64,000 bases of DNA from positions 103,772 through 167,771 of the forward strand of contig JBBAAR010000006.1 of assembly GCA_041658185.1 (NCBI GenBank), written 5' to 3'. This document shows, one piece after another, positions 53,622 to 60,153 of this stretch. The position numbers and the translations under genes were made by a program. The notes beneath the pieces were generated by a model, which was not told the origin of the DNA, searched no databases, and saw nothing but the letters and a program-made list of their open reading frames with translations. The first letter of the stretch is position 1; every line of letters begins with the position of its first letter. The stretch comes from UBA8919 sp041658185. Lineage in GTDB: Bacteria > Elusimicrobiota > UBA8919.

Positions 53622-53659
53622 GTCACAAAAAAGTTACAAAAAAGTTACCCAAAAGTTAC
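53622..53659. promoter_or_regulatory. Four direct repeats GT[CT]AC with 11-base period
   Basis: GTCAC at 53622, GTTAC at 53633, 53644 and 53655, each 11 bases apart, in A-rich spacers. Spacing of one DNA turn is the pattern bound by OmpR/PhoB-type response regulators. A TATAAT (53671-53676) follows with no good -35 box, as in activator-dependent promoters. Confidence 0.7.
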
Positions 53660-53670
53660 AATAGATTATG

Positions 53671-53676
53671 TATAAT
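53671..53676 (+). promoter_or_regulatory. -10 box TATAAT after the GTTAC repeats
   Basis: Eleven bases after the last GTTAC; a -35 box is not visible, the repeats occupying that place. Start expected near 53683, 25 bases before the leader ATG. Confidence 0.5.
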
Positions 53677-53707
53677 AAAAGTGGAAACAGAGACAGGGGA
53701 GGAACTT

Positions 53708-53806
53708 ATGAAAAAAACTATTGCTTCTAACTTAATGCTTAAACCTTATCGTTTAATAATGTCTGTTATCTATCTATCTATCTATCTATCTATCCTTTAT
53801 GGATAA
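53708..53806 (+). CDS. 32-aa leader ORF with TATC tract (signal-peptide-like)
   Basis: ATG after a strong AGGGGAGG. The peptide begins MKKTIASNLMLKPYRLIMSV and continues IYLSIYLSILYG. It looks like the first half of a signal peptide with nothing behind it. Seven TATC units code the IYLS repeats. With one more unit (or two fewer) the frame runs on without a stop, through the terminator and repeat, into the Gly-rich protein, giving about 725 aa. It could also be a leader peptide for attenuation, or a decayed gene. Confidence 0.55.
   Translation: MKKTIASNLMLKPYRLIMSVIYLSIYLSILYG
53767..53794. repeat. (TATC)7 microsatellite in the leader ORF
   Basis: Seven exact tandem copies of TATC. Four-base units shift the frame with every gain or loss, as in phase-variable loci. 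Confidence 0.95.
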
Positions 53807-53843
53807 TTAGCGAATTATTTAACTTATTTTGTCATAAGATTAG

Positions 53844-53880
53844 CCCGGTTAGAGTCAAAACACAACCGGGTTTTTTATTT
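53844..53880 (+). terminator. Rho-independent-type terminator after the leader ORF
   Basis: CCCGGTT and AACCGGG form a 7-bp stem with a 13-base loop, followed by TTTTTTATTT. It lies 38 bases after the leader stop, so a ribosome stopping there would leave it free to form. Confidence 0.75.
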
Positions 53881-53907
53881 ACCTGTTTCCTGAGGTGTTT
53901 AACCCTG

Positions 53908-53948
53908 TGTCATTGCGAGAACCGGCGTAATGTCGGCTTGTGTCAATC
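53908..53948. repeat. TGTCATTGCGAG..TGTCAATC palindromic element at the start of the Gly-rich protein
   Basis: Same type as the element inside dapF (41163-41208). Here it supplies the residues just ahead of the hydrophobic signal core. Confidence 0.65.
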
Positions 53949-55881
53949 GTTCGTTATCCTCTTAACCATGCTCACTTTTGCTCCGACATCCGTAGCCGCC
54001 GCACCGCTGGAACTTGATTATATGGAGTATAATTCAGACGTTAACGCACAAGCGGCGTATGTCAGTAATGCCGGTGTTTCTGCTACCGGCGGAACGATAA
54101 CGGAGGTCGGCGGTTACCGCATTCACACCTTTACGAGCAACGGAACATTCACAATAAACGTTGCTACGAATGTTGAAGTGCTTGTTGTCGCCGGTGGTGG
54201 TGGCGGCGGTTACGAAACTGCTTCCAATAGCGGTGCTGGTGGTGGTGGTGCTGGTGGTTTAATTTATAATTCTGCCATTGCTGTTACTGCACAATCTTAT
54301 ACAGTTACAGTCGGGGCAGGTGGTGCAGGTGCCACAAGTCTTACAACTATAAATGGTTCTAACTCTGTATTTGGAAGCATTATTGCAGCCGGAGGAGGAG
54401 GTGGTGGTAGCACTTACGGACCTACCAATGGAGCGGCTGGAGGTTCAGGCGGTGGTGCAGATGGTGATGGTGGAACATACGGTGCAGGAAATACCCCATC
54501 TGTCTCTCCATCTCAGGGCAATAGAGGTGGAATACCTGAGGCTGCTCAACATTCGTCAGGTGGTGGTGGTGCTGGTGCAGTTGGTGGGGATGGCACGGCT
54601 TCAGCTTCTGGTGCTGGTGGTGCAGGAATTGTATCTTCTATTTCAGGTTCACCTGTAACTTACGCAGGTGGTGGTGGTGGTGGTGCAAAACAAAGCAGTG
54701 GTACACCAGGTGCTGGTGGCTCCGGTGGTGGGGGTGCTGGGGGTAACGTTGCAAATGGAAATCCTGGTATGCCAAATACTGGCGGCGGTGGTGGAGGTGC
54801 TGGAAGTACATACCCGGCTACTTCAAACGGCGGCGCCGGCGGTTCCGGCATCGTGATAGTAAGATACCCTATTCCCTCACTATTTGATTTTTCCGAATCC
54901 ACCCTCAAAACCCAGGGCTCTTACGCACTAAAGTCCACTTCAACGCTCACCACATCACTCAACAAAACCCTCACTCGTACAGTTTCACCGACGATAAATT
55001 TATCAGATAGGACACAAATCAAATTTGATGTCCGCTCTTCAAGAACGGGGAGCAATATCAAAATAGGCATCCACGACTCCGGCGGAACAACTACGGAGAT
55101 AACGCCTAACATCACACCGGCAGATACTTATCAGACAGTAACCTGGGATATATCAGCGGTATCCAACGCAAACAAGGATGCGATAGACCGGATAATAGTT
55201 ACTATTGTCAACGCAGATGCAGCCAATACTTTTTATATTGATAATCTTTTCACACCCGCCGTCACTCCGAGTGCGCCTGTGATAAGTTCTGTTACGGCAA
55301 ACACGTTCACGAAGATAACCTGGTACTGGACTGACAATTCATCCGGAGCATCGCAGGAAGATAATTTCAAGATTTACACATCAACAGGCGGCTTGCTCGC
55401 GACATTAAGTGCCGACACGATAAATTATGAGGAAACCGGCTTGACAAGGAACAAGCAATACGGCAGATATGTTCAAGCAATAAACGCAGCAGGTTCAAAC
55501 AATTCGGCGGCTGTAAGTTGGCGGACAAAACCGGGGACGTATCAGGAGAAAACAATCACAAGAACCGGACCGAACAGTTTCGGATTTGTCGGAGACGGTT
55601 TGTGGGAGTGGGAAGTTGCTGCGAAATCAGGACAACTTGTAACAATAACCGCTTACATAAGATATAACACAAGTTACGGAGCAGCGGGCAAACCCAAACT
55701 GACACTGTACAATTTAGGAGTGAACAGCAATGCAACGATGAGTGCATCTTCCGACACGTGGGAACAGTTGCAGGTTTCCGGCACACCCAACAGGAATGGA
55801 GTACTCAAACTGAAGATAGAGGGCTACTCAACCGCCCCCGGCGCAAAGATGTTTGTTGACGACATCAGTATAAGCCAGTGA
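53938..55881 (+). CDS. Gly-rich, FN3 and jelly-roll surface protein
   Basis: 647 aa from a provisional TTG. The signal core is SFVILLTMLTFAPTSVAAA. Next is a Gly-rich domain of about 220 residues (VEVLVVAGGGGGG to GIVIVRYPI). A jelly-roll carbohydrate-binding-like domain follows (residues about 320-440), then FN3 (about 445-535, SAPVISSVTANTFTKITW), then a second jelly roll ending in FVDDISISQ. Such proteins are surface-exposed adhesin- or glycan-binding-like. No good ribosome-binding site precedes 53938; CTG at 53905 has GAGGTG ahead, and the frame is open back to 53743. Expression may depend on the leader ORF. Confidence 0.75.
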   Translation: MCQSFVILLTMLTFAPTSVAAAPLELDYMEYNSDVNAQAAYVSNAGVSATGGTITEVGGYRIHTFTSNGTFTINVATNVEVLVVAGGGGGGYETASNSGAGGGGAGGLIYNSAIAVTAQSYTVTVGAGGAGATSLTTINGSNSVFGSIIAAGGGGGGSTYGPTNGAAGGSGGGADGDGGTYGAGNTPSVSPSQGNRGGIPEAAQHSSGGGGAGAVGGDGTASASGAGGAGIVSSISGSPVTYAGGGGGGAKQSSGTPGAGGSGGGGAGGNVANGNPGMPNTGGGGGGAGSTYPATSNGGAGGSGIVIVRYPIPSLFDFSESTLKTQGSYALKSTSTLTTSLNKTLTRTVSPTINLSDRTQIKFDVRSSRTGSNIKIGIHDSGGTTTEITPNITPADTYQTVTWDISAVSNANKDAIDRIIVTIVNADAANTFYIDNLFTPAVTPSAPVISSVTANTFTKITWYWTDNSSGASQEDNFKIYTSTGGLLATLSADTINYEETGLTRNKQYGRYVQAINAAGSNNSAAVSWRTKPGTYQEKTITRTGPNSFGFVGDGLWEWEVAAKSGQLVTITAYIRYNTSYGAAGKPKLTLYNLGVNSNATMSASSDTWEQLQVSGTPNRNGVLKLKIEGYSTAPGAKMFVDDISISQ

Positions 55882-55976
55882 ATTAGAGAATTAGAGAATC
55901 AGAGAATTAGAGAATTAGAAATAAAAAAACGTTTAACTAATCCTCTAATCTCTAATCAACTAATTCTCTGTCGTAA
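55882..55976. repeat. AGAGAATT tandem and inverted element
   Basis: Tandem AATTAGAGAATTAGAG words on the left face CTCTAATCTCTAATC and AATTCTCT on the right, giving a long hairpin after the Gly-rich gene. It may serve as a terminator; it has a T-poor right flank. Confidence 0.75.
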
Positions 55977-55992
55977 CAGGAGGTGATGAAAA

Positions 55993-56352
55993 ATGGCGTT
56001 AACGGAAACGACGAAGCGTGAGTTTTCAAAACGTGCGTTTGATATTCTTAACTCAAATGCCGATGCGCTTAAGAAAACCGGTGTTGACATCAAGGCGAAA
56101 TCGGATGAGTTGAAGAAACTTGTTGACGATGCTTTTTCTGCGGAAGAGAAGCAACTGAAATCGCAGACGGAGGCAAGAAAATCAACGGAGGTATCTACGA
56201 AAGCGACTGCGGATGCCTACAAAAAAGCGTCGGACGTAATTGAACTGATTGTCGGCGCGCTTGGAAAAGGCGACGCTCTTTCAAAGCGGTTGAGAAACCT
56301 GCGGGACGAGATAGCAAACGAAGCGTTGAGAGGGAAAAGACCGGAGCAGTAA
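55993..56352 (+). CDS. Small helical protein of unknown function
   Basis: 119 aa, almost entirely alpha-helical and charged: a Lys/Asp/Ser-rich coiled coil (DIKAKSDELKKLVDDAFS, QLKSQTEARKSTEVSTK) and a C-terminal basic helix (LSKRLRNLRDEIANEALR). No signal peptide. I do not recognise a named family. It has AGGAGGTGA upstream. It directly follows the surface protein and ends in a strong terminator, so it may be its cytoplasmic partner or simply an adjacent gene. Confidence 0.7.
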   Translation: MALTETTKREFSKRAFDILNSNADALKKTGVDIKAKSDELKKLVDDAFSAEEKQLKSQTEARKSTEVSTKATADAYKKASDVIELIVGALGKGDALSKRLRNLRDEIANEALRGKRPEQ

Positions 56353-56413
56353 CGATATTCCCTGCCTGTCCGGCAGTCAGACCTGTCGCCGCAGCGGTGT
56401 TCTGAATAGAAGA

Positions 56414-56465
56414 AGACACATTCCTTAAGTAATATCCGGTATTCTAAAAGGAATGTGTCTTTTTC
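56414..56465 (+). terminator. Strong terminator
   Basis: AGACACATTCCTT and AAGGAATGTGTCT form a perfect 13-bp stem with a 21-base loop, followed by TTTTTCG. Confidence 0.85.
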
Positions 56466-56472
56466 GTTAGGT

Positions 56473-56598
56473 AATCGTCTCGCCGCATCGCGGAATACTC
56501 TGTCTGCAACGTGTAATAAGTACCGTGCGGTAAAGAATTATTGTCCCGCATTGCGGAAGAAACGATTTGCGGTTCGGAATCCGCTCCGTGCGGAAGCG
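56473..56598. repeat. Two tandem copies of a 63-base unit
   Basis: Anchors CCGCAT[CT]GCGGAA and CCGTGCGG recur exactly 63 bases apart (56473 and 56536); the linkers between them have diverged. The unit is GC-richer than its surroundings. Confidence 0.75.
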
Positions 56599-56609
56599 AA
56601 TATCGGCGG

Positions 56610-56637
56610 TTGATTTTTTTGTTTTTTTTGTTATAAT
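56610..56637 (+). promoter_or_regulatory. Promoter of the YacP/MsrBA unit
   Basis: TTGATT, 16-base T-rich spacer, TATAAT, starting near 56644. Confidence 0.65.
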
Positions 56638-56702
56638 TGTGCTCGTCGGAAAAGTCATCGCACCGAAAGTATCGGGACGTCCTATATTTTTTCGGAAGGG
56701 AA

Positions 56703-56742
56703 ACATCTTGTCCAAGTGAACAATAAACACTGGGACAGATGT
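56703..56742 (+). promoter_or_regulatory. Leader hairpin before the YacP-like gene
   Basis: ACATCTTGTCC pairs with GGGACAGATGT (one bulge) and AGTG with CACT around an AACAATAAA loop, 14 bases ahead of the ATG. It may control translation start; no known riboswitch is recognised. Confidence 0.5.
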
Positions 56743-56755
56743 CCATTTATAAAAT

Positions 56756-57133
56756 ATGAAAATTCTCGTAGTTGATGGCTACAATGTAATAAATAAAATT
56801 GGGGATTTATCGGAAATTGCAGACAGAAACCTGAAAGATGCCAGAGATGCAGTTACTAAACTGTCAAACGAATATAAAAAGAGAGATGGCGGCATTTCGG
56901 AAGTGTATGTTGTTTTTGACGGGCAAAATCAATATAGAGATTTAGACATACCCCGCCGGAAAGAGCATATATTTTCAGATACAGGCGAGGGTGACAGAAA
57001 AATAATAGAAACAATAAGAAGAGCATCAGTTAAAGGCACCGTAATCGTTGTGTCTGACGATAATCAAATACGCAATAATGCCCGCGCCTATTCCGCAACC
57101 CTAATGCGTCCCATAGATTTAATTGAAAAATGA
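56756..57133 (+). CDS. NYN-domain ribonuclease (YacP/Rae1-like)
   Basis: 125 aa, PIN-like NYN fold. ILVVDGYNVINKIG is the signature start; the acidic residues VVFDGQ and IVVSDDNQIRNNA complete the metal site. In Firmicutes YacP (Rae1) cuts mRNA on the ribosome. It has its own promoter and a hairpin leader. The stop overlaps the MsrBA start by four bases. Confidence 0.88.
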   Translation: MKILVVDGYNVINKIGDLSEIADRNLKDARDAVTKLSNEYKKRDGGISEVYVVFDGQNQYRDLDIPRRKEHIFSDTGEGDRKIIETIRRASVKGTVIVVSDDNQIRNNARAYSATLMRPIDLIEK

Positions 57134-58191
57134 TACTATGGAAAAATGGGGGGGGGCATTACATTAAAAAATTTATTATAATTTACATGGTCTTAATTTC
57201 ACCGTTTTTTGCTTCCGGGTGCAATGGCGAAAGGAGAGGCGATATGAATGTAAAAAAGATGCTGATATATGATGCCGTCACGGGTAAGACGGTGTCGGTG
57301 GATAAAATATATAAAACGGATGAAGAGTGGAAGAAACTACTCACTGCCGAACAGTACGAAGTCACAAGGAAGCGCGGCACCGAGAAACCTTTCGTTTGCG
57401 AATTAAATAAACAAACAGCAGAAGGTATTTATAAATGTGTCTGTTGCGGAACAGATTTATTTATCTCAAGCGCAAAATTTGATTCCGGCACCGGCTGGCC
57501 CAGTTTTTGGGAACCGGTATCAGAACACAATGTCGGTTATAAAATTGACAAAAGCAATTTTATGGAGAGGGTGGAAGTGCGATGTTCAAGGTGCGATGCC
57601 CATCTCGGTCATGTTTTTGATGACGGTCCTCCGCCTACAAATAAGCGGTATTGCATAAATTCCGTTGCAATGAAATTCATCGCCGGCAGTTCTTTCCGCA
57701 AGGAAAAGGACGTGAAGACGGAAAAAGCCACTTTCGGCGTCGGGTGTTTCTGGGGAGTTGAGGACATTTTTCGCGGTGTAAAGGGTGTCGTTTCCGTCGC
57801 TGCGGGGTATCTCGGCGGTACGATGAAAAATCCGACATACAGCGATGTAAGTTCCGGGAGAACAGGTCATGCTGAAGTCGTGGAAGTAATTTATGACAGG
57901 TCGCAGGTTTCGTACGAAGAACTTTTGAATGTTTTTTGGGAGAACCACGACCCGAGCCAGTTTAACCGTCAGGGACCTGATGTAGGAAACCAGTACAGGT
58001 CTGCCGTATTTTTCCATAATAAAATTCAGGAGCAGATAGCAAGAGCGTCAAAAGAAAAACTGGAGAAATCAGGCAAATACAAAAAACCGATAGTTACCGA
58101 GATAACACCAGCTTCGCAATTTTATCGTGCGGAGGAATATCACCAGCGGTATCTTGAAAAACACGGTATGTCAGGTTGTCACTTAAAATAA
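57130..58191 (+). CDS. msrAB: Bifunctional methionine sulfoxide reductase, MsrB-MsrA order
   Basis: 353 aa: an N-terminal lipoprotein-like signal (PFFASGC), then MsrB with zinc sites CVCCG and CSRCDAHLGH and the catalytic Cys in RYCINSVAM, then MsrA with GVGCFWGVEDIF. It repairs oxidised methionine of both stereoforms. A second start at 57244, with AAAGGAGAG ahead, gives a protein without the signal (315 aa). A run of nine Gs lies in the signal-coding part just after the first ATG. Thus exported and cytoplasmic forms may both be made. Confidence 0.9.
   Translation: MILWKNGGGHYIKKFIIIYMVLISPFFASGCNGERRGDMNVKKMLIYDAVTGKTVSVDKIYKTDEEWKKLLTAEQYEVTRKRGTEKPFVCELNKQTAEGIYKCVCCGTDLFISSAKFDSGTGWPSFWEPVSEHNVGYKIDKSNFMERVEVRCSRCDAHLGHVFDDGPPPTNKRYCINSVAMKFIAGSSFRKEKDVKTEKATFGVGCFWGVEDIFRGVKGVVSVAAGYLGGTMKNPTYSDVSSGRTGHAEVVEVIYDRSQVSYEELLNVFWENHDPSQFNRQGPDVGNQYRSAVFFHNKIQEQIARASKEKLEKSGKYKKPIVTEITPASQFYRAEEYHQRYLEKHGMSGCHLK
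57148..57156. repeat. Nine-base poly-G tract in msrBA signal region
   Basis: GGGGGGGGG six codons after the first ATG. A slip would put the exported form out of frame while leaving the internal start at 57244 usable. Confidence 0.85.
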
Positions 58192-58206
58192 AGGGGATGA
58201 AATACG

Positions 58207-58764
58207 ATGAATATCGGGACTGATTTAGACGGTGTTATCGCAGACAGCGACCCCGTCTATCGTTTTTTCATTAAAAAATTTTTGGGAAGAGAATTGAAAA
58301 GAGAGGATGTAACTTCCTTTTTTTACGAGGATTGTCTCGGTATCAGCGTTGAAGAAATGAACCGGGTCTGGGATTTTTTTAATGAGGAAAAGGGCTGGGA
58401 AAAAATAGAACCTGTAGCCGGAGCGATTGAATGTTTGAATAAATTTGCAAGTAAAAATAAAATTTTTGTGGTTTCATCAAGACCGGTTTTTTTAGAAAAA
58501 GTTACCAAAGATTGGCTTGATAAGTATAAAGTTAACTATGATAAATTGATTTTAACCGACGGACAACCCAAACTAAATGTTATTAAAAATTTGAATATAA
58601 CCCATTTTATAGAAGACCGGCTGGATTATGCGCAGGATATGGCAAAAGCAGGAATCAAGGTTTTATTGTTTGATTATCCGTGGAATCAACATAGTGAAAA
58701 ACAGTTAAATCTTTTCAGGGTAGAAAACTGGGGCGATATAAATGAATTTTTCGGAACTTGTTAA
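58207..58764 (+). CDS. 5'(3')-deoxyribonucleotidase-like HAD protein
   Basis: 185 aa, cytosolic HAD fold. Motif I is GTDLDGVIADSDPVY, motif II lies in FVVSSRPV, and motif IV is FIEDRLDYAQD. This is the NT5C-like family, which dephosphorylates deoxynucleotides, though substrate choice varies. It starts 15 bases after msrBA and its end overlaps the nitroreductase gene by 23 bases. Confidence 0.85.
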   Translation: MNIGTDLDGVIADSDPVYRFFIKKFLGRELKREDVTSFFYEDCLGISVEEMNRVWDFFNEEKGWEKIEPVAGAIECLNKFASKNKIFVVSSRPVFLEKVTKDWLDKYKVNYDKLILTDGQPKLNVIKNLNITHFIEDRLDYAQDMAKAGIKVLLFDYPWNQHSEKQLNLFRVENWGDINEFFGTC

Positions 58765-59278
58765 GAAAAGACAAAGTGTGAGAAAATATTCGGACAAACC
58801 TGTGCCCAAAGACGTATTGGAAAAATGTCTTGAAGCGGCGCGGCTGGCACCGTCGGCATGCAATTCTCAGCCGTGGAGTTTTATTATTGTTGATAGTCCG
58901 GAATTAAAAAACAAAGTTGCGCCCGCGGCGTTTTCCGGAATTTATTCGTCTAACTCTTTCGCAAAATCTGCACCGGTTTTGGTTGTGGTTATCACTGAAC
59001 ATTCAAAATTCATCGCAGCGCTCGGCGGATATTTCAGAGGGACACAGTATAATCTTATAGATGTAGGAATTGCAGCAGAACACTTTATTTTACAGGCGGC
59101 GGAAGAAGGGCTCGGCACTTGCTGGCTCGGTTTTTTCAACGAAAAAGAAGTAAAAAAAGTTCTCAATATTCCCAAAGATAAAAAAGTTGACATCATAATA
59201 AGCGTCGGGTATCCCGCCGACGATAAAATAAGGGAAAAATCAAGAAGCCCGATGAAAGAAATTGCAAAATTTGTATGA
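58742..59278 (+). CDS. Nitroreductase-family oxidoreductase
   Basis: 178 aa FMN-binding fold. The N-terminal FMN arm is KRQSVRKYSDKPV, followed by ARLAPSACNSQPWSF, and later GLGTCWLGFFNEKEV. NAD(P)H-linked reduction of nitro groups or quinones is the family activity; the true substrate cannot be told. It overlaps the previous gene and the HDAC-like gene. Confidence 0.9.
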   Translation: MNFSELVKKRQSVRKYSDKPVPKDVLEKCLEAARLAPSACNSQPWSFIIVDSPELKNKVAPAAFSGIYSSNSFAKSAPVLVVVITEHSKFIAALGGYFRGTQYNLIDVGIAAEHFILQAAEEGLGTCWLGFFNEKEVKKVLNIPKDKKVDIIISVGYPADDKIREKSRSPMKEIAKFV

Positions 59279-60120
59279 AAATTATCTATTCGGAAAAAGC
59301 GGCTGAATATAATATTCCCGGTCATCCCGAAGCGCCTTTCAGGGTGTTAAAAACAAAAGAGTTTTTGGAAAAAACAGGTATGAAGTTTGTTAAACCAAAT
59401 TATGCAAAAGAAAAAGATATTCTGTCGGCGCATACTGAAGAACTTCTGAATCTTGTCAAGTCGGAAAATTTTTCCGATGAGGACACTCCGGCTTTTGACG
59501 GTATTTACGAACATGCCCTGCTTTCCGCGGGTTCTGCTATTGATGCTTCTGATTATGCGATGAAAAATGAATTTGCTTTTTCACTGATGAGGCCGCCGGG
59601 GCATCATGCAGGCAGAAATTCTTTAGGCGGTTTCTGTTATTTTAATAATATAGCCGTTGCCGTTAAAAAACTTTTAACCTCGCAACAAAAGGTTGCAATT
59701 CTGGATATTGATGTTCATCACGGCAACGGCACTCAGGATATTTTTTTTGGCGTTGAAAATGTAATATATGTTTCATTGCATCAGATTCCGCTTTATCCGG
59801 GGACCGGGCATAATTCGGAAAAAAATTGTTTCAACTTTCCGCTCCCGCCCGGAACGGATGAAACAACATACTTAAAAATGCTTGATATGGCGATAGAAAA
59901 AATAAAAAATTTTTCTCCGGAAATTGTCGGGATTTCCGCAGGTTTTGATACATATCAGGACGACCCGCTTGCAAATCTTAAATTGAAAAAAGATTCCTAT
60001 AAAAAAATCGCAAAAAAAATCAGCGAAATAAAAGCGGGAAAGTTTGCCGTTTTGGAAGGCGGATACAGTCAGGATTTGCCGGAGTTGATAGAAAATTTTT
60101 TAGAGGGTATTGAACAATAA
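59275..60120 (+). CDS. Histone deacetylase-family protein
   Basis: 281 aa zinc hydrolase (class II HDAC/acetylpolyamine amidohydrolase type). Motifs: RPPGHHAGRNSLGGFCYFNN, the zinc Asp/His in ILDIDVHHGNGTQ, YPGTG, and GFDTYQDDPL. In bacteria it removes acetyl groups from small molecules or proteins. It ends the short operon; a promoter for dapA overlaps its last codons. Confidence 0.9.
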   Translation: MKIIYSEKAAEYNIPGHPEAPFRVLKTKEFLEKTGMKFVKPNYAKEKDILSAHTEELLNLVKSENFSDEDTPAFDGIYEHALLSAGSAIDASDYAMKNEFAFSLMRPPGHHAGRNSLGGFCYFNNIAVAVKKLLTSQQKVAILDIDVHHGNGTQDIFFGVENVIYVSLHQIPLYPGTGHNSEKNCFNFPLPPGTDETTYLKMLDMAIEKIKNFSPEIVGISAGFDTYQDDPLANLKLKKDSYKKIAKKISEIKAGKFAVLEGGYSQDLPELIENFLEGIEQ

Positions 60121-60137
60121 GAAAAATTTAGTAAAAT
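60110..60137 (+). promoter_or_regulatory. Promoter of dapA
   Basis: TTGAAC, 16-base spacer, TAAAAT, overlapping the end of the preceding gene and followed by AGGAGG. Confidence 0.5.
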
Positions 60138-60153
60138 GGAAATAGGAGGTTTT

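Larger units (their letters stand above)
53545..53937. other. Regulatory leader region of the Gly-rich surface protein
   Basis: 393 bases holding, in order: a consensus promoter, four GTTAC direct repeats at 11-base spacing, a second -10 box, a 32-codon leader ORF with seven TATC units, a rho-independent-type terminator, and a palindromic repeat at the protein start. Each is listed separately. Nothing else is seen. Confidence 0.7.
56353..56755. other. Gap between the small helical protein gene and the YacP-like gene
   Basis: Holds a strong terminator, two copies of a 63-base GC-richer repeat, a promoter and a leader hairpin, listed separately. The minus strand is open here (56444-56746), but its peptide is just a translation of the repeats, and I do not call it a gene. 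Confidence 0.65.

Noticed and set aside
53579..53707. Known riboswitch in the leader of the surface protein
   Set aside because: I checked for the conserved cores of common classes by eye and found none; the visible structure is direct repeats, not a folded aptamer.
54353..54908. Alternative-frame and minus-strand ORFs of Val/Leu or Pro over the Gly-rich region
   Set aside because: They are shadows of the GGT/GGTGGT codons of the surface protein; the Gly-rich frame continues into recognisable domains on both sides.
56444..56746. 100-aa minus-strand ORF in the gap before the YacP-like gene
   Set aside because: It reads through two copies of a 63-base repeat and across a promoter and hairpin; no ribosome-binding site or family match. 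Kept as a repeat finding only.
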